Positions 26,446 to 34,959 of a stretch of 64,000 bases of DNA are shown here, piece by piece. The stretch lies in contig NZ_LN881717.1 of the NCBI RefSeq assembly GCF_001457435.1, positions 815,896 to 879,895 on the forward strand, in the 5' to 3' direction. Below the pieces are notes generated by a model. That model was not told the DNA's origin and searched no databases. It saw only the letters and a list, made by a program, of their open reading frames with translations. The stretch comes from Actinobaculum massiliense (lineage in GTDB: Bacteria > Actinomycetota > Actinomycetes > Actinomycetales > Actinomycetaceae). The position numbers and the translations under genes were made by a program. Within the stretch, counting starts at the first letter, position 1; every line of letters starts with the position of its first letter.

Positions 26446-27144
26446 TTAGGCGCGCACCTGGCGAAGATAACGGTAAATTGAGGGTTCGGAAATCTGCAAC
26501 GCTCCGGCCAAATCCGCGACAGCTCCCTTCAACTGGAAGAATCCACCATCATCGAGGAGCTTGACCACCGCGAGCCTGTCCTCCGCCGAATAGTGATCGA
26601 CGGTGACCGGCCGGGTTGCCAGAGCCGTTCGAATGGCACCACTCGTGATATCCGCGATTGAGGTCGAGAGCGTTTCCGAGCCTTCGGTCGCCTGAAGTTT
26701 GGTAGGGCCATCTTCGCCCGCGAAAAATGCTTCGGCAATTTCGCCGGTGAGTTTTTCGAGGGACTTAAGAAGGGTTTGGTCAGCATTTATGCAAAGCATC
26801 CCAACAATGCGAGACTCGCGGCGGATGAAATAGGTGGCCGAGCGCAGATGCGAAGCCCCCGTGGAACTGAGCGCGGAATACCCGGTTACGTAGGGCCGCT
26901 GATCTGCTTTCCCGGCGCGTAGTACCCGTAGCATGAGGTCGGTGGCAGGAGACCCCACTTTACGGCCAGATACGTGGCTGTTTGCGATGGCGACCACCGA
27001 CGCATCCAAGTCTGCAACGTCGTGTAGTACCACTTCCGTGGTAGGGCCGAGGGCCGCACCTAGAAAATCCACCAGGGGTGCAAAACGCGCCACGTATTGA
27101 GAATCGGTGAGTGACTCCACCTTAGATGCGGCAACCGCGGCCAT
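26446..27144 (-). CDS. YheO/DauR-like PAS-helix-turn-helix regulator
   Basis: 232 aa from ATG 27144 (GGAGGGAGG upstream). N-terminal YheO-like PAS domain: LVDFLGAALGPTTEVVLHDV, SHVSGRKVGSPATDLML, ATYFIRRESRIVGMLCINAD; C-terminal DauR-type helix-turn-helix with AVVKLLDDGGFFQLKGAVAD and ISEPSIYRYLRQVR. DauR represses D-arginine catabolic genes in Pseudomonas; a D-amino-acid-responsive role is consistent with the adjacent dsdA and permease genes here. Co-directional, 127 nt downstream of dsdA. Ligand is inferred. Confidence 0.88.
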   Translation of the reverse strand: MAAVAASKVESLTDSQYVARFAPLVDFLGAALGPTTEVVLHDVADLDASVVAIANSHVSGRKVGSPATDLMLRVLRAGKADQRPYVTGYSALSSTGASHLRSATYFIRRESRIVGMLCINADQTLLKSLEKLTGEIAEAFFAGEDGPTKLQATEGSETLSTSIADITSGAIRTALATRPVTVDHYSAEDRLAVVKLLDDGGFFQLKGAVADLAGALQISEPSIYRYLRQVRA

Positions 27145-27214
27145 GGTTTTTCCTCCCTCCACGCCCGGCTACGTAGCGAGGCGCCATTTAGCCGAACGCC
27201 AATCTTTCGTTGAT

Positions 27215-27268
27215 GCGGGCGGGCGGTAAGGCTCGCCTACCACCCGCCCGCGTGAGCGTCTTCAGGCG
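27215..27268 (-). terminator. Strong G/C hairpins after dsdA
   Basis: GCGGGCGGG at 27215-27223 pairs with CCCGCCCGC at 27243-27251 with further pairing inside (GGTA/TACC); a second small stem (GAGCGTC/GGCGCTC) lies at 27254-27271. Both are just below the dsdA stop (27272). No T tract follows, so this is an attenuator or factor-dependent end at best, limiting read-through into the regulator gene. Confidence 0.45.
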
Positions 27269-27271
27269 CTC

Positions 27272-28624
27272 TTACATGTAGGATTCACCTTTCGCTATGT
27301 ATGAATCCATTTCTTCAGCGGGAACCATATTTCCACCGGTTACCCATCCCAGGTGAATGGCGTTCGCCAAGCGCTCATCGGTCAGGCCGGTGCGCTCGCG
27401 GTACTCGCGCGCGGATTCTCCCAGCAGATGCGCCGGGCCGGCGAATGCCGTAGCCGACGAAGGCTCGATCCGCAAATCCTCGCTACCGGCGAGCAGCGCC
27501 ACCAAGCGATACATTTCGGGATCTTCGACCGTGTAGTAGCCGTCAATCAGGTATTGCATGTGACGCCCGACAAAAGCAGACGGGCGACCGCAAGCCAGAC
27601 CGTCCGCGGCGGTCACGTTATCAATTCCGAAATCTTGTACCGCGAGGGCATCGTGCTCGCCAGTCATCACCCCCAGCATCATCGAGGGGCAGTGCGTGGG
27701 TTCGGCGAAAATACAGCGCACGTTATCGCCAAACACGGACTTCAGACCGAAAGCCACGCCGCCGGGACCACCGCCGACGCCGCAGGGCAGGTACGCGATG
27801 AGGGGATGATCGGCGTCAATTCGTACGTCGTAGGCCTGGAATTGCCCGGCCAGCCGCGCCCCGGAAACCGCGTAGCCGAGGAACAGCGAGGTGGAATTCT
27901 CGTCGTCCACAAAATACATGGTGGGATCCGACTCAGACTGCTTGCGCCCCTCAGCAACCGCCACCGAATAGTCGGATTCGTATTCAACCACGGTCACGCC
28001 GTGGGAACGAAGCTTATCCTTCTTCCACTGGCGTGCATCCGCGGACATGTGCACGAAGGCTTGGAAGCCCAGTTGCGCGCTCATGATTCCAATCGAAAGG
28101 CCGAGATTTCCGGTGGAGCCTACCGCCACCTTGTAGCCGCTAAAGAGTTCTCGCGCCTGGGCAGAATCGAGCTTCCGGTAATCGTCCTCGAGGGTGATCA
28201 GACCCGCTTCGAGAGCGATTTCCTCCGCGTGCTTGAGAACCTCATACACCCCACCACGAGCCTTAATTGACCCTGAAATCGGTAGGTGGGAATCGAGCTT
28301 TGCCCACAGCTGTCCGGGAATCTCAATTCCAAAATGGGATTGCAGTTTTTCCTGGAAGTTAGGCACACAGACCACAGGCGATTCAAGAATTCCCGCCGTA
28401 CGCTGGGCGTCGGGGAATACCTGCGCGAGGTAGGGCGCCCATCGCTTGAGCCGGTCGCGCGCATCCTCGATGTCCGCCCGGGTCAGACCAACGTGTTTGA
28501 TTCCCTCTTCTGCCGGTTTAACCTGCGGATTGAACCAGTCGGTCTTCTCGTTCTTCATAAGCGTGTCGATCTTGGGGAATTCCTTTACCCACTGCGAAAT
28601 GTCTTTTCCGAGGACTTCGGTCAT
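27272..28624 (-). CDS. dsdA: D-serine ammonia-lyase
   Basis: 450 aa. PLP enzyme turning D-serine into pyruvate and ammonia. PLP lysine in SGSIKARGG, the phosphate-binding loop [15 protein letters not shown], and [18 protein letters not shown]-terminal [11 protein letters not shown]. Full length compared with E. coli DsdA (about 440 aa). Lies 88 nt downstream of the GntP-type permease, as in dsdXA operons, so they probably form one transcript for D-serine uptake and breakdown. Confidence 0.95.
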   Translation of the reverse strand: MTEVLGKDISQWVKEFPKIDTLMKNEKTDWFNPQVKPAEEGIKHVGLTRADIEDARDRLKRWAPYLAQVFPDAQRTAGILESPVVCVPNFQEKLQSHFGIEIPGQLWAKLDSHLPISGSIKARGGVYEVLKHAEEIALEAGLITLEDDYRKLDSAQARELFSGYKVAVGSTGNLGLSIGIMSAQLGFQAFVHMSADARQWKKDKLRSHGVTVVEYESDYSVAVAEGRKQSESDPTMYFVDDENSTSLFLGYAVSGARLAGQFQAYDVRIDADHPLIAYLPCGVGGGPGGVAFGLKSVFGDNVRCIFAEPTHCPSMMLGVMTGEHDALAVQDFGIDNVTAADGLACGRPSAFVGRHMQYLIDGYYTVEDPEMYRLVALLAGSEDLRIEPSSATAFAGPAHLLGESAREYRERTGLTDERLANAIHLGWVTGGNMVPAEEMDSYIAKGESYM

Positions 28625-28712
28625 GTCAATTACTCCTTCGTATATCTGAGCTACTTATTTACTGCACGGGCTAGGCGCCCGGTTACCTGAAAACGGACGA
28701 GGGAAGAATGTT

Positions 28713-30155
28713 CTAAATGAAGATGTGCACGACAAGCACACACACCAGTGCCACCAGCGAGGCAATGGTGGTTCCCACCGTGAGAGTCTTCAGCGCGGTG
28801 CCCACCTCGATTCCCATGTATTCCTTGTAAAGCCAGAACAGGGAGTCGGTCACGTGCGTAAGACCCATTGCGCCCGCACCGACGGCGAGAACCAGGATGG
28901 CCGGGTTCAGGTCAGGATTAGCTGCCAGCATCGGCAATACAATGCCCGCCGCGGAAATCATGGCAACGGTCGCCGACCCCACGGCGAAATGGAGTACCAG
29001 GGCGATAAGCCACGCGATAATAATCGGACTCACCGGCAGGCCGCCGAGAGCATCGGCTAGCGCGGGAGCTACACCCGATTCCATGAGAACCGCGTTGAAA
29101 GCACCGCCGGCACCAATAATGAGGAGCACACCGCCAATCGGAGCGAAGCTGGAATCCGTAATTGATGACAGCTTCTCCAACCGCACGCCGCGCCGCAAAC
29201 CGAGTGACCAGTACGCGAAAACCACCGACAGGAGTAGTGCAACAATCGGGTGCCCCACGAGCTCGAAAACTTGCCGCACGCCGTTACCGTCCGCCAGCAC
29301 CGCGTCCGCGATGGTCTTGGCGACCATGAGAAGAAGGGGAAGCAGAATGGTAAAGAGTGTGATTCCGAAGCCGGGCAAGTTCTTCCCGTCATCGTCACTA
29401 CCCGTCGCCGCCTCGCTCGATTCGGACGCGGTTACGGCGCTGAACGCCACCGATGCGTCGCCACCGCCCACGCGACCAGAAACACCTTCCTTGACGGTCG
29501 CGGCGTTAACTTCGGCCTTGGCTTCGTGATGCGCCATGCGCCGATCCGCAAAACGCATGAAGAGCGGACCACCGATCAGAGACGTCGGGATAGCGACCAG
29601 AAGACCAAGAATAATGACCTGACCAATATCCGCTCCCAAGGTGTTGGAAATTGCGGTAGCGGCTGGGTGAGGCGGAATGAGGCAGTGTACACACATAAGC
29701 GAAACGATCAGCGGGACGCCGATTCGCAAGCGACTCATTCCCGCTTCGCGAGCCACCACGAAGACGAGCGGTACCAGTAGAACAAAACCAACTTCAACGA
29801 AGACCGGAATGCCAGCGATCAAGCCCAGAAGCGACATCACGATCGGAGCGCGCTTCTGGCCGAAAACGTTGAGCATGGAGGTTGCCAACCGTTCGGCACC
29901 TCCCGAGACCTCGAGCATTTTGCCGAGCACCGCACCGAAGCCGATGATCAGCACCAGGAAGCCGAGGGTTCCGCCAACACCGTCTTCCAGAAGCTGGCCA
30001 ATATCGCCGAGCCCCACTCCGGTAACAAGCGCAACCGCAATGGCGGCAATAGTCAGCGCCAGTGAACCGTGCATCTTTAGCGCAACAATCAGTATGACAA
30101 TAAGCAGGATAGCGGCGATAAGCACCGTAACCAGCCCCGCGGTTGAGGTGACCAT
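28713..30155 (-). CDS. GntP-family permease, likely D-serine transporter (DsdX-like)
   Basis: 480 aa. Gluconate:H+ symporter family with about 12 hydrophobic segments; PIVMSLLGLIAGIPVFVEVGFVLLVPLVFV and CVHCLIPPHPAATAIS regions and GSATVAMISAAGIVLPMLA are characteristic. A long cytoplasmic loop after the sixth helix (AHHEAKAEVNAATVKEGVSG to TGSDDDGKNLPG) is Ser/Ala/Asp-rich. By family it could carry gluconate or another hydroxyacid, but direct adjacency to dsdA points to D-serine. No gluconate kinase is nearby. Confidence 0.9.
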   Translation of the reverse strand: MVTSTAGLVTVLIAAILLIVILIVALKMHGSLALTIAAIAVALVTGVGLGDIGQLLEDGVGGTLGFLVLIIGFGAVLGKMLEVSGGAERLATSMLNVFGQKRAPIVMSLLGLIAGIPVFVEVGFVLLVPLVFVVAREAGMSRLRIGVPLIVSLMCVHCLIPPHPAATAISNTLGADIGQVIILGLLVAIPTSLIGGPLFMRFADRRMAHHEAKAEVNAATVKEGVSGRVGGGDASVAFSAVTASESSEAATGSDDDGKNLPGFGITLFTILLPLLLMVAKTIADAVLADGNGVRQVFELVGHPIVALLLSVVFAYWSLGLRRGVRLEKLSSITDSSFAPIGGVLLIIGAGGAFNAVLMESGVAPALADALGGLPVSPIIIAWLIALVLHFAVGSATVAMISAAGIVLPMLAANPDLNPAILVLAVGAGAMGLTHVTDSLFWLYKEYMGIEVGTALKTLTVGTTIASLVALVCVLVVHIFI

Positions 30156-30251
30156 AGAATCTCCCTAACGAGTGGAACGTCTTTGTTTCTTCAAGCACAC
30201 TCGTGGCCGTCTGCGCGTGGTTAGCTCGTCTCACGGCCCCCAAGAAGCTCT

Positions 30252-30280
30252 CGATAATACTTTATTATCGTGACGATAAT
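30252..30280 (-). promoter_or_regulatory. CGATAAT palindrome upstream of D-serine operon
   Basis: ATTATCG (30264-30270), TGA spacer, CGATAAT (30274-30280), a perfect 7-bp inverted repeat; a third copy, CGATAAT, lies at 30252-30258. About 100 nt upstream of the permease start in an AT-rich patch of an otherwise GC-rich genome. Plausible operator for the DauR-like regulator; binding is inference. Confidence 0.55.
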
Positions 30281-30410
30281 TTTTCTAGCCCCTGGCGAGA
30301 GTGATTTTGTTCAGGTTCCATCCCGCCCCGGTTACCGCCCACACGAACCCTCGCCACACGGTTACCGTTACCTGCTCGCGCCTATAGAAGCCGCGACGAA
30401 GGGAGCAGAG

Positions 30411-30500
30411 CGCGGAAGGCCGGCGAGGAAAGCGAAGCACGGAAGAGCGGCGAACGTGGCAAACCACGGAAGGCCGGCGAACTCCGCAAAGCGTGGAAGA
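30411..30500. repeat. 27-bp tandem repeat (minisatellite), about 3.4 units
   Basis: Units at 30411-30437, 30438-30464, 30465-30491 and a partial at 30492-30500; core CACGGAAGGCCGGCGAAC. A more degenerate unit may precede (30385-30410). Period is a multiple of three and both strands stay open: plus strand gives HGRAANVAN/HGRPANSAK-type nonapeptides, though no credible start or function exists for that frame. The final partial unit supplies the GGAAG ribosome site of the next gene. With the palindrome at 30252 this fills the 353-nt intergenic region. Confidence 0.8.
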
Positions 30501-30508
30501 ATAAACCC

Positions 30509-31420
30509 ATGGCAATGAAGCGGCTGGAATCAGATTCTCTTTCATTTACGCACTCCATCGCGGTGGTGGCTGCCGACGGACAAATGACGTATCGCGATAA
30601 CGACACCGCTCTGGTGTGGCCACTTGCCTCGGTGACGAAGCCGCTTGCCGCCTGGGGCGTGCTGGTAGCTATTGAGCGGGGGTTGGTCGACCTCGATGAT
30701 CGCGTCGAACCATTTGACGTGACGGTTTGCGCACTTCTCGCCCACGCTTCGGGGCTTCCGGTCGACGGGCAGTTCCGACGCCGCATCGACGGCGCCATTC
30801 GAACCACTGGCTACGTGCATGGGCAAAGATCCGATATGGGGCGGACCTGGGGCCCGGACTCGGATGAGCCTATTACTCCCCCACGCTATCAACCCTATGA
30901 ACGCCGCATCTACTCAAACTACGGCTATGAGGTTCTGGCCAGATTCGTTGAACGTCGCGTGAAAATGCCGATTGGCGCCTGGACGGAAAGCCAGGTATTC
31001 CGCCCGCTCGGCATGGTTTCCTCCACACTTCCTGGCTCACCCGCCCACGGCGCTTTTTCCAATGTGCAAGACCTGCGCCTCTTCGTGCGCGAACTCATGA
31101 ATCCGCGCCTTATCTCTCCGGATCTAGCCGCCTACGCCCAATCCGTTCAGTACAGCGGATTGCCAGGGATTCTTCCCGGTTACGGCATGCAGAAGAATAA
31201 TGCCTGGGGCCTGGGAGTAGAGATTCGCGACTCGAAGCAACCACACTGGCTCGCGGAAGGATTCTCGCCGCGTACTTTCGGACATTTCGGCATCTCGGGT
31301 TCGTTTATCTGGGTGGATCCAGATTTGGGCAAAGCCGGGATTTTCCTGGGCGACCACAAGTTTGGGCGCGAACACTCCCACGCCTGGCCGGCGATCACCG
31401 CGGAGATGCGAACGAAGTAG
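30509..31420 (+). CDS. Beta-lactamase-fold serine hydrolase
   Basis: 303 aa, class C beta-lactamase / esterase family (COG1680). Catalytic Ser-x-x-Lys as SVTK (about residue 42), Tyr-x-Asn as YSN, and HFGISGS taking the place of the KTG/HxG motif. LLAHASGLPVDG is a further family signature. No signal peptide, so cytoplasmic; the substrate could be an ester or D-amino-acid-containing peptide. Two ATGs (30509 and 30515) are possible. It neighbours the D-serine operon divergently, which makes a D-aminopeptidase-like role attractive but unproven. Confidence 0.88.
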   Translation: MAMKRLESDSLSFTHSIAVVAADGQMTYRDNDTALVWPLASVTKPLAAWGVLVAIERGLVDLDDRVEPFDVTVCALLAHASGLPVDGQFRRRIDGAIRTTGYVHGQRSDMGRTWGPDSDEPITPPRYQPYERRIYSNYGYEVLARFVERRVKMPIGAWTESQVFRPLGMVSSTLPGSPAHGAFSNVQDLRLFVRELMNPRLISPDLAAYAQSVQYSGLPGILPGYGMQKNNAWGLGVEIRDSKQPHWLAEGFSPRTFGHFGISGSFIWVDPDLGKAGIFLGDHKFGREHSHAWPAITAEMRTK

Positions 31421-31460
31421 GGCGCCGTTTTGGGGCCGTGATAAGCAGAGTAAAAATCGA

Positions 31461-31472
31461 TGACAGGTGTCA
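31461..31472. promoter_or_regulatory. TGACAGGTGTCA inverted repeat
   Basis: Five-base arms around GG in the 197-nt gap before the ABC permease gene; possible operator for the LuxR-type response regulator of that module. Short enough to be chance. Confidence 0.3.
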
Positions 31473-31617
31473 CGGCAAAGAAATGACGCGCGAGACTTCG
31501 CCGGTTTCCCTTCTTCTTCAAGAATGAGTAGTGCCAGAGAAGGTAGCGAGCGCGTAGCGAGGACACATTGGCGAGAGCCGCGAAACGTCTAAGCCACGTT
31601 CTTGAAAGGAACCAACC

Positions 31618-32487
31618 ATGTCCGAGTCCATCACCTCCGTCAAACCAGAAGACCCCACCCCCACGCTCACCTCGCCACGCGAGGTAAAAGGATTCAGCCC
31701 CTCCAGCACCCCGCGGCCAGGCCAGGGTTACTGGGCTATGGTGAGCGGCCAATTCCCAAGCACCGTGCTCTACCCGGGCATGACGGCATTTTCCATTGGC
31801 CTACCCATCATCATGTACTTCATGTTCGGTACCTTCCAGAACTACTCAACCGAAATCATGGGTCGCGGAAATGTAGCCGCCATGGTGATGTTCCAGTTAG
31901 GTAGCTGGGGTGCGTTCCTCGCTGCGGCATCGATGGGCGCCGCCGTCGGCATTGAAAGGACAGCCGGGTGGACCCGACAACTATCCCTCACGCCGGCGAC
32001 GTCGCTCACCTACTTCGCCGTCAAAGTCACCCTCGCGGTCTGCAGCGCCGCGCTCTCCATCGTGGTTCTCCTCGCCGTGGGCGCGATCTTCAATGCCCGG
32101 GCCGAGTGGTGGGTGTGGATCGCCGTCCCGCTGACTACTCTCGCCTGCTGCATCGTGCCGGCAATTATGGGCTTGGCAATTGGGTACATGGTGAGGTCGG
32201 ACGCCGCCTACGGAATTATCGGCGGTGGTTCCGCCATCCTCGGATTCCTCTCCGGCACCTTTATGCAGGTGGAATCCATGCCGAAATTCTTCCAGACCAT
32301 CGCCCCTTACACGCCGCTTTACGGCATGACGCACCTATCTTCTTATCCCCTCTACAACGAAATGAGCCCTGTTTCCGGCCTGATGGATACCGACTTCAAC
32401 TGGGGTTGGGTGGTGAGCAGCGCGGTTTGGGCGATTATCTCCGCCATCGCCGCCCTCTGGCGCATCCGCCGCTCTCGCAACCGCTGA
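31618..32487 (+). CDS. ABC-2 type transporter permease, orphan
   Basis: 289 aa. Ser/Pro/Thr-rich N-terminus, then six hydrophobic helices with the ABC2 pattern (FSIGLPIIMYFMFGT, AAMVMFQLGSWGAFLAAASMG, ERTAGWTRQLSLTP, YGIIGGGSAILGFLSGTF, YGMTHL). Homologues form a set: ATPase, permease, DesK-like kinase, LuxR-type regulator, thought to pump out toxic peptides or lipids. The ATPase gene that should precede it is absent; only 197 nt separate it from the previous gene. A shared ATPase elsewhere or loss of function are both possible. AAGGAACCAACC precedes the ATG. Confidence 0.85.
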   Translation: MSESITSVKPEDPTPTLTSPREVKGFSPSSTPRPGQGYWAMVSGQFPSTVLYPGMTAFSIGLPIIMYFMFGTFQNYSTEIMGRGNVAAMVMFQLGSWGAFLAAASMGAAVGIERTAGWTRQLSLTPATSLTYFAVKVTLAVCSAALSIVVLLAVGAIFNARAEWWVWIAVPLTTLACCIVPAIMGLAIGYMVRSDAAYGIIGGGSAILGFLSGTFMQVESMPKFFQTIAPYTPLYGMTHLSSYPLYNEMSPVSGLMDTDFNWGWVVSSAVWAIISAIAALWRIRRSRNR

Positions 32488-32869
32488 TCTGGGCACTCTC
32501 AGCGAACAGGCCAACGAGGCCATTGCCCACACGATCCGCGAGGCGGCGGCAAATATTGTTCACCACTCGACGGCGCGGCGGGTGAGGTTGACCTTCTTCC
32601 CGGGTGGCGTTTCCATCGAGGACGACGGACGTACCCGCCGCTCGCCGTCGGCACTCGCCGTGAATCAGCAAAGGGCCGGCACCGGCTTGGAATCGCTGGC
32701 GAATCGCGTACGTGCGGCGGGCGGGCAACTCGCCCATGGCCGCACCGCGAACGGCTGGCGGGTGGAGGCCAGCGGTTTCCCTGAGAACCGGGAAAGGCCC
32801 ACGTCCACTAAAAACAGATTAGTAATCTCGCGGAGGTGGGGACATGGAAATTCGCATTCTCGTCGTTGA
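32488..32869 (+). pseudogene. Histidine kinase remnant (HATPase domain only)
   Basis: Immediately after the permease stop, one frame reads LGTLSEQANEAIAHTIREAA, ANIVHHSTARRVRLTFF, GVSIEDDGR, GTGLESLANRVRAAGGQLAH and GWRVEASGFPEN. These are the N box, the D-x-G box and the G2 box of a DesK/LiaS-type kinase C-terminal domain. The membrane helices and the phosphoacceptor His domain, which should be 250 or more residues upstream, are missing: the fragment abuts the permease tail in another frame. It has no start codon with a ribosome site. It overlaps the response regulator start by 26 nt, the ancestral arrangement. A deletion joining permease and kinase is the simplest explanation. Confidence 0.85.
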
Positions 32870-33542
32870 CGATCAAGCGCTTATCCGCGGCGCTCTGGCG
32901 ATGATGCTGGATCTGGAAAGCGGAATCGAAGTGGTGGGCCAAGCCGCGGACGGCCTAGAAGCGTTGAAAACGTTGGAAAATCTAGCGTCGGCGGCAGTAG
33001 CGGCGGACTCAACGGCGTCCGGTGCGGGCGCAACAGCAGCTACCGCTGACAATTCGGCTACTCAGGCGGATCCTCCCGTGGATGTGATTCTGGCGGATAT
33101 TGAGATGCCGAACTTGGACGGAATTGCTCTGACGGAAAAGATCCACGCCACCTACCCGAATATCCGAGTGCTCGTGGTTACCACTTTTGGGCGACCGGGG
33201 TATCTGCGCCGCGCACTGGAGGCGGGAGCCGCGGGATTCATTGTGAAAGATTCGCCAGCCAAATCTTTGGTGGACGCGATCCGCAAAGTGGCCGATGGGC
33301 GGCTGGTCATCGACCCCGAGCTGGCGGCAGAATCTCTAGCCGCCGGGAATGATCCCCTGACCGACCGCGAGCGCGATGCCCTGCGCGAGGTCGAGCGCGG
33401 AGGGACCGCGGCTCAAATTGCCGAACGTTTGCATCTTTCGCCCGGAACTGTGCGCAATCACCTCTCGGCGGCAATCCAGAAAACCGGCACCGGTTCGCGG
33501 GTGGAGGCAGCGCGGCTGGCTCGAAATAACGGCTGGCTGTAG
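32844..33542 (+). CDS. LuxR/NarL-family response regulator with insert
   Basis: 232 aa. Receiver domain with VVDDQALIRGALAMML, phosphoacceptor Asp in ILADIEMPNLDGI, VVTTFG and Lys in FIVKDS; C-terminal LuxR helix-turn-helix LTDRERDALREVERGGTAAQIAERLHLSPG. Between helix 2 and strand 3 sits about 30 residues rich in Ala, Ser, Thr and Asp (ASAAVAADSTASGAGATAAT...), absent from normal regulators. GGAGGTGGGGAC precedes the ATG. Its cognate kinase is reduced to a fragment, so it is either orphan or cross-activated. Confidence 0.93.
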   Translation: MEIRILVVDDQALIRGALAMMLDLESGIEVVGQAADGLEALKTLENLASAAVAADSTASGAGATAATADNSATQADPPVDVILADIEMPNLDGIALTEKIHATYPNIRVLVVTTFGRPGYLRRALEAGAAGFIVKDSPAKSLVDAIRKVADGRLVIDPELAAESLAAGNDPLTDRERDALREVERGGTAAQIAERLHLSPGTVRNHLSAAIQKTGTGSRVEAARLARNNGWL

Positions 33543-33562
33543 CCGGCCAGGACTCGCCACCG

Positions 33563-33601
33563 CGCCCGCTCTGGCAACCGCCCGCTCTGGCAACCGCCCG
33601 C
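33563..33601. repeat. 16-bp tandem repeat, 2.4 units
   Basis: CGCCCGCTCTGGCAAC at 33563-33578 and 33579-33594, then CGCCCGC, directly behind the response regulator stop and before the terminator. Non-coding. Confidence 0.85.
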
Positions 33602-33612
33602 AAAAGTACGGC

Positions 33613-33655
33613 AAAACCCCGGCCCGCGCCGAAAATGGCGCAGAGCCGGGGTTTT
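33613..33655. terminator. Bidirectional terminator
   Basis: AAAACCCCGGC (33613-33623) pairs with GCCGGGGTTTT (33645-33655), with an inner GCGCC/GGCGC stem. A and T runs flank both arms, suiting both converging genes (response regulator and dehydrogenase). Confidence 0.9.
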
Positions 33656-33671
33656 CGTTAGCTAGCTATCG

Positions 33672-34757
33672 CTAGTTTTCGCCTTCGCCCTTGGTGGAGA
33701 CCAGGATCTTTACCTGATCCTCATTGTGGTGAATGAGGGTCTCGAAGCCCTTCTCTACAAGATCTTCCACATTGATCTTGCCAGTGATGAACGGCTTGAG
33801 ATCAATCTTTCCGGAGGCAACCATTTCAATCGTCTTCGGGTGGGTGTTCACATAAGCAATAACACCGCGAACATCGATTTCCTTCATAACCACCGAGTGC
33901 ATGTCGATTTCGGGGCGATGACCCCAGATCGACATATTCACCAGGATGCCGCGCGGGCCGAGGGCTCCGATCAGCTGGTTGAGCACGACGTCGACGGAGG
34001 TGCACTCGAAGGCAAGATCTGCACCCTTGCCGTCCGTGAGCTTCTTCGTCTCTTCGACGATGTCTACCTCGTTCGGATCCCAGGCGTAGTCCACATGTGC
34101 TCCCTCAAGAGCCATCTCGCGGCGCTTGGGGGAAAGCTCGGAAACGGCAACCGTGCAACCCTGCGCCTTAAGCACCGCCGCACATAGCACGCCGATCGGG
34201 CCGGCGCCACCGACTACCGCGAACTGGCCCTTCTTCGCCTCGCCACGATCAACCACTCCGTGCACCGCTACCGACAGCGGCTCAATGAGCGCGGCCTGGT
34301 CGAGCGGGATCGAATCCGGGATCTTGTGGATCCAGCGTTCCTTGACGACGATGTTCTCCGCGAGACCGCCGCCGCCTCCGCCAAGGCCGATGAAGTTCAT
34401 ATCCTTCGACAGGTGGTATGTGGTGGATTCCGGACCGGTGTCCACCTCGTCGTAAATCAAGTAGGGCTCAACCACTACGTGATCGCCGGGCTTGACGCTT
34501 TCGACACCCTCGCCCACTTCAGCCACGACACCGGACATCTCGTGTCCGAGCGTGACCGGGGATTCTTCTCCGGAAATCGGATGCGGGCTACCCTGCGGAG
34601 GGCAGAAGATAGGACCGTCGAGATATTCGTGTAGGTCCGTGCCGCAAATGCCGCACCAGGCCACATCCACGCGAACGGTTCCCGGCTTTAGCTCCTGTGG
34701 TTCGATATCTTCGATGCGAATATCGTGATTACCGTAGTAACGCGCTGCTTTCATCAT
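33672..34757 (-). CDS. 2,3-butanediol dehydrogenase-type Zn alcohol dehydrogenase
   Basis: 361 aa, medium-chain dehydrogenase. Catalytic zinc ligands in WCGICGTDLHEY and LGHEMSGVV plus Glu in ALIEPLSVAVHG; NAD site GGAGPIGVLCAAV. The lobe that normally holds four structural-zinc cysteines reads VEPYLIYDEVDTGPESTTYH with no cysteine, a feature I recall from butanediol dehydrogenases of corynebacteria. Expected reaction: interconversion of acetoin and 2,3-butanediol, disposing of pyruvate-derived carbon and NADH. Monocistronic; two adjacent ATGs (34757 and 34754) follow AAGGAAG. Confidence 0.92.
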   Translation of the reverse strand: MMKAARYYGNHDIRIEDIEPQELKPGTVRVDVAWCGICGTDLHEYLDGPIFCPPQGSPHPISGEESPVTLGHEMSGVVAEVGEGVESVKPGDHVVVEPYLIYDEVDTGPESTTYHLSKDMNFIGLGGGGGGLAENIVVKERWIHKIPDSIPLDQAALIEPLSVAVHGVVDRGEAKKGQFAVVGGAGPIGVLCAAVLKAQGCTVAVSELSPKRREMALEGAHVDYAWDPNEVDIVEETKKLTDGKGADLAFECTSVDVVLNQLIGALGPRGILVNMSIWGHRPEIDMHSVVMKEIDVRGVIAYVNTHPKTIEMVASGKIDLKPFITGKINVEDLVEKGFETLIHHNEDQVKILVSTKGEGEN

Positions 34758-34959
34758 CTTCCTTTTCTATTGCGTTGCGGCGGCATCCTTGCCCGCCAGC
34801 TAGCAAGCAAAATACTAAGCCCACTACCAGGCCATTAGCCCTATTTTTCGCTCTTCGATAACAAACACGAAACTTCAACTACCCAGCTAGTTGCCACAGG
34901 TTCGCGCGCTAGGTTCCACAGCAAAGCTCAGCCCGCACCTCAGCGCATAGATGTTTTAC

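Noticed and set aside
30270-30518. 82-aa plus frame through the 27-bp repeat (GTG start)
   Set aside because: Start lies in the palindrome and lacks a ribosome site; the regular peptide repeats come from the DNA repeat.
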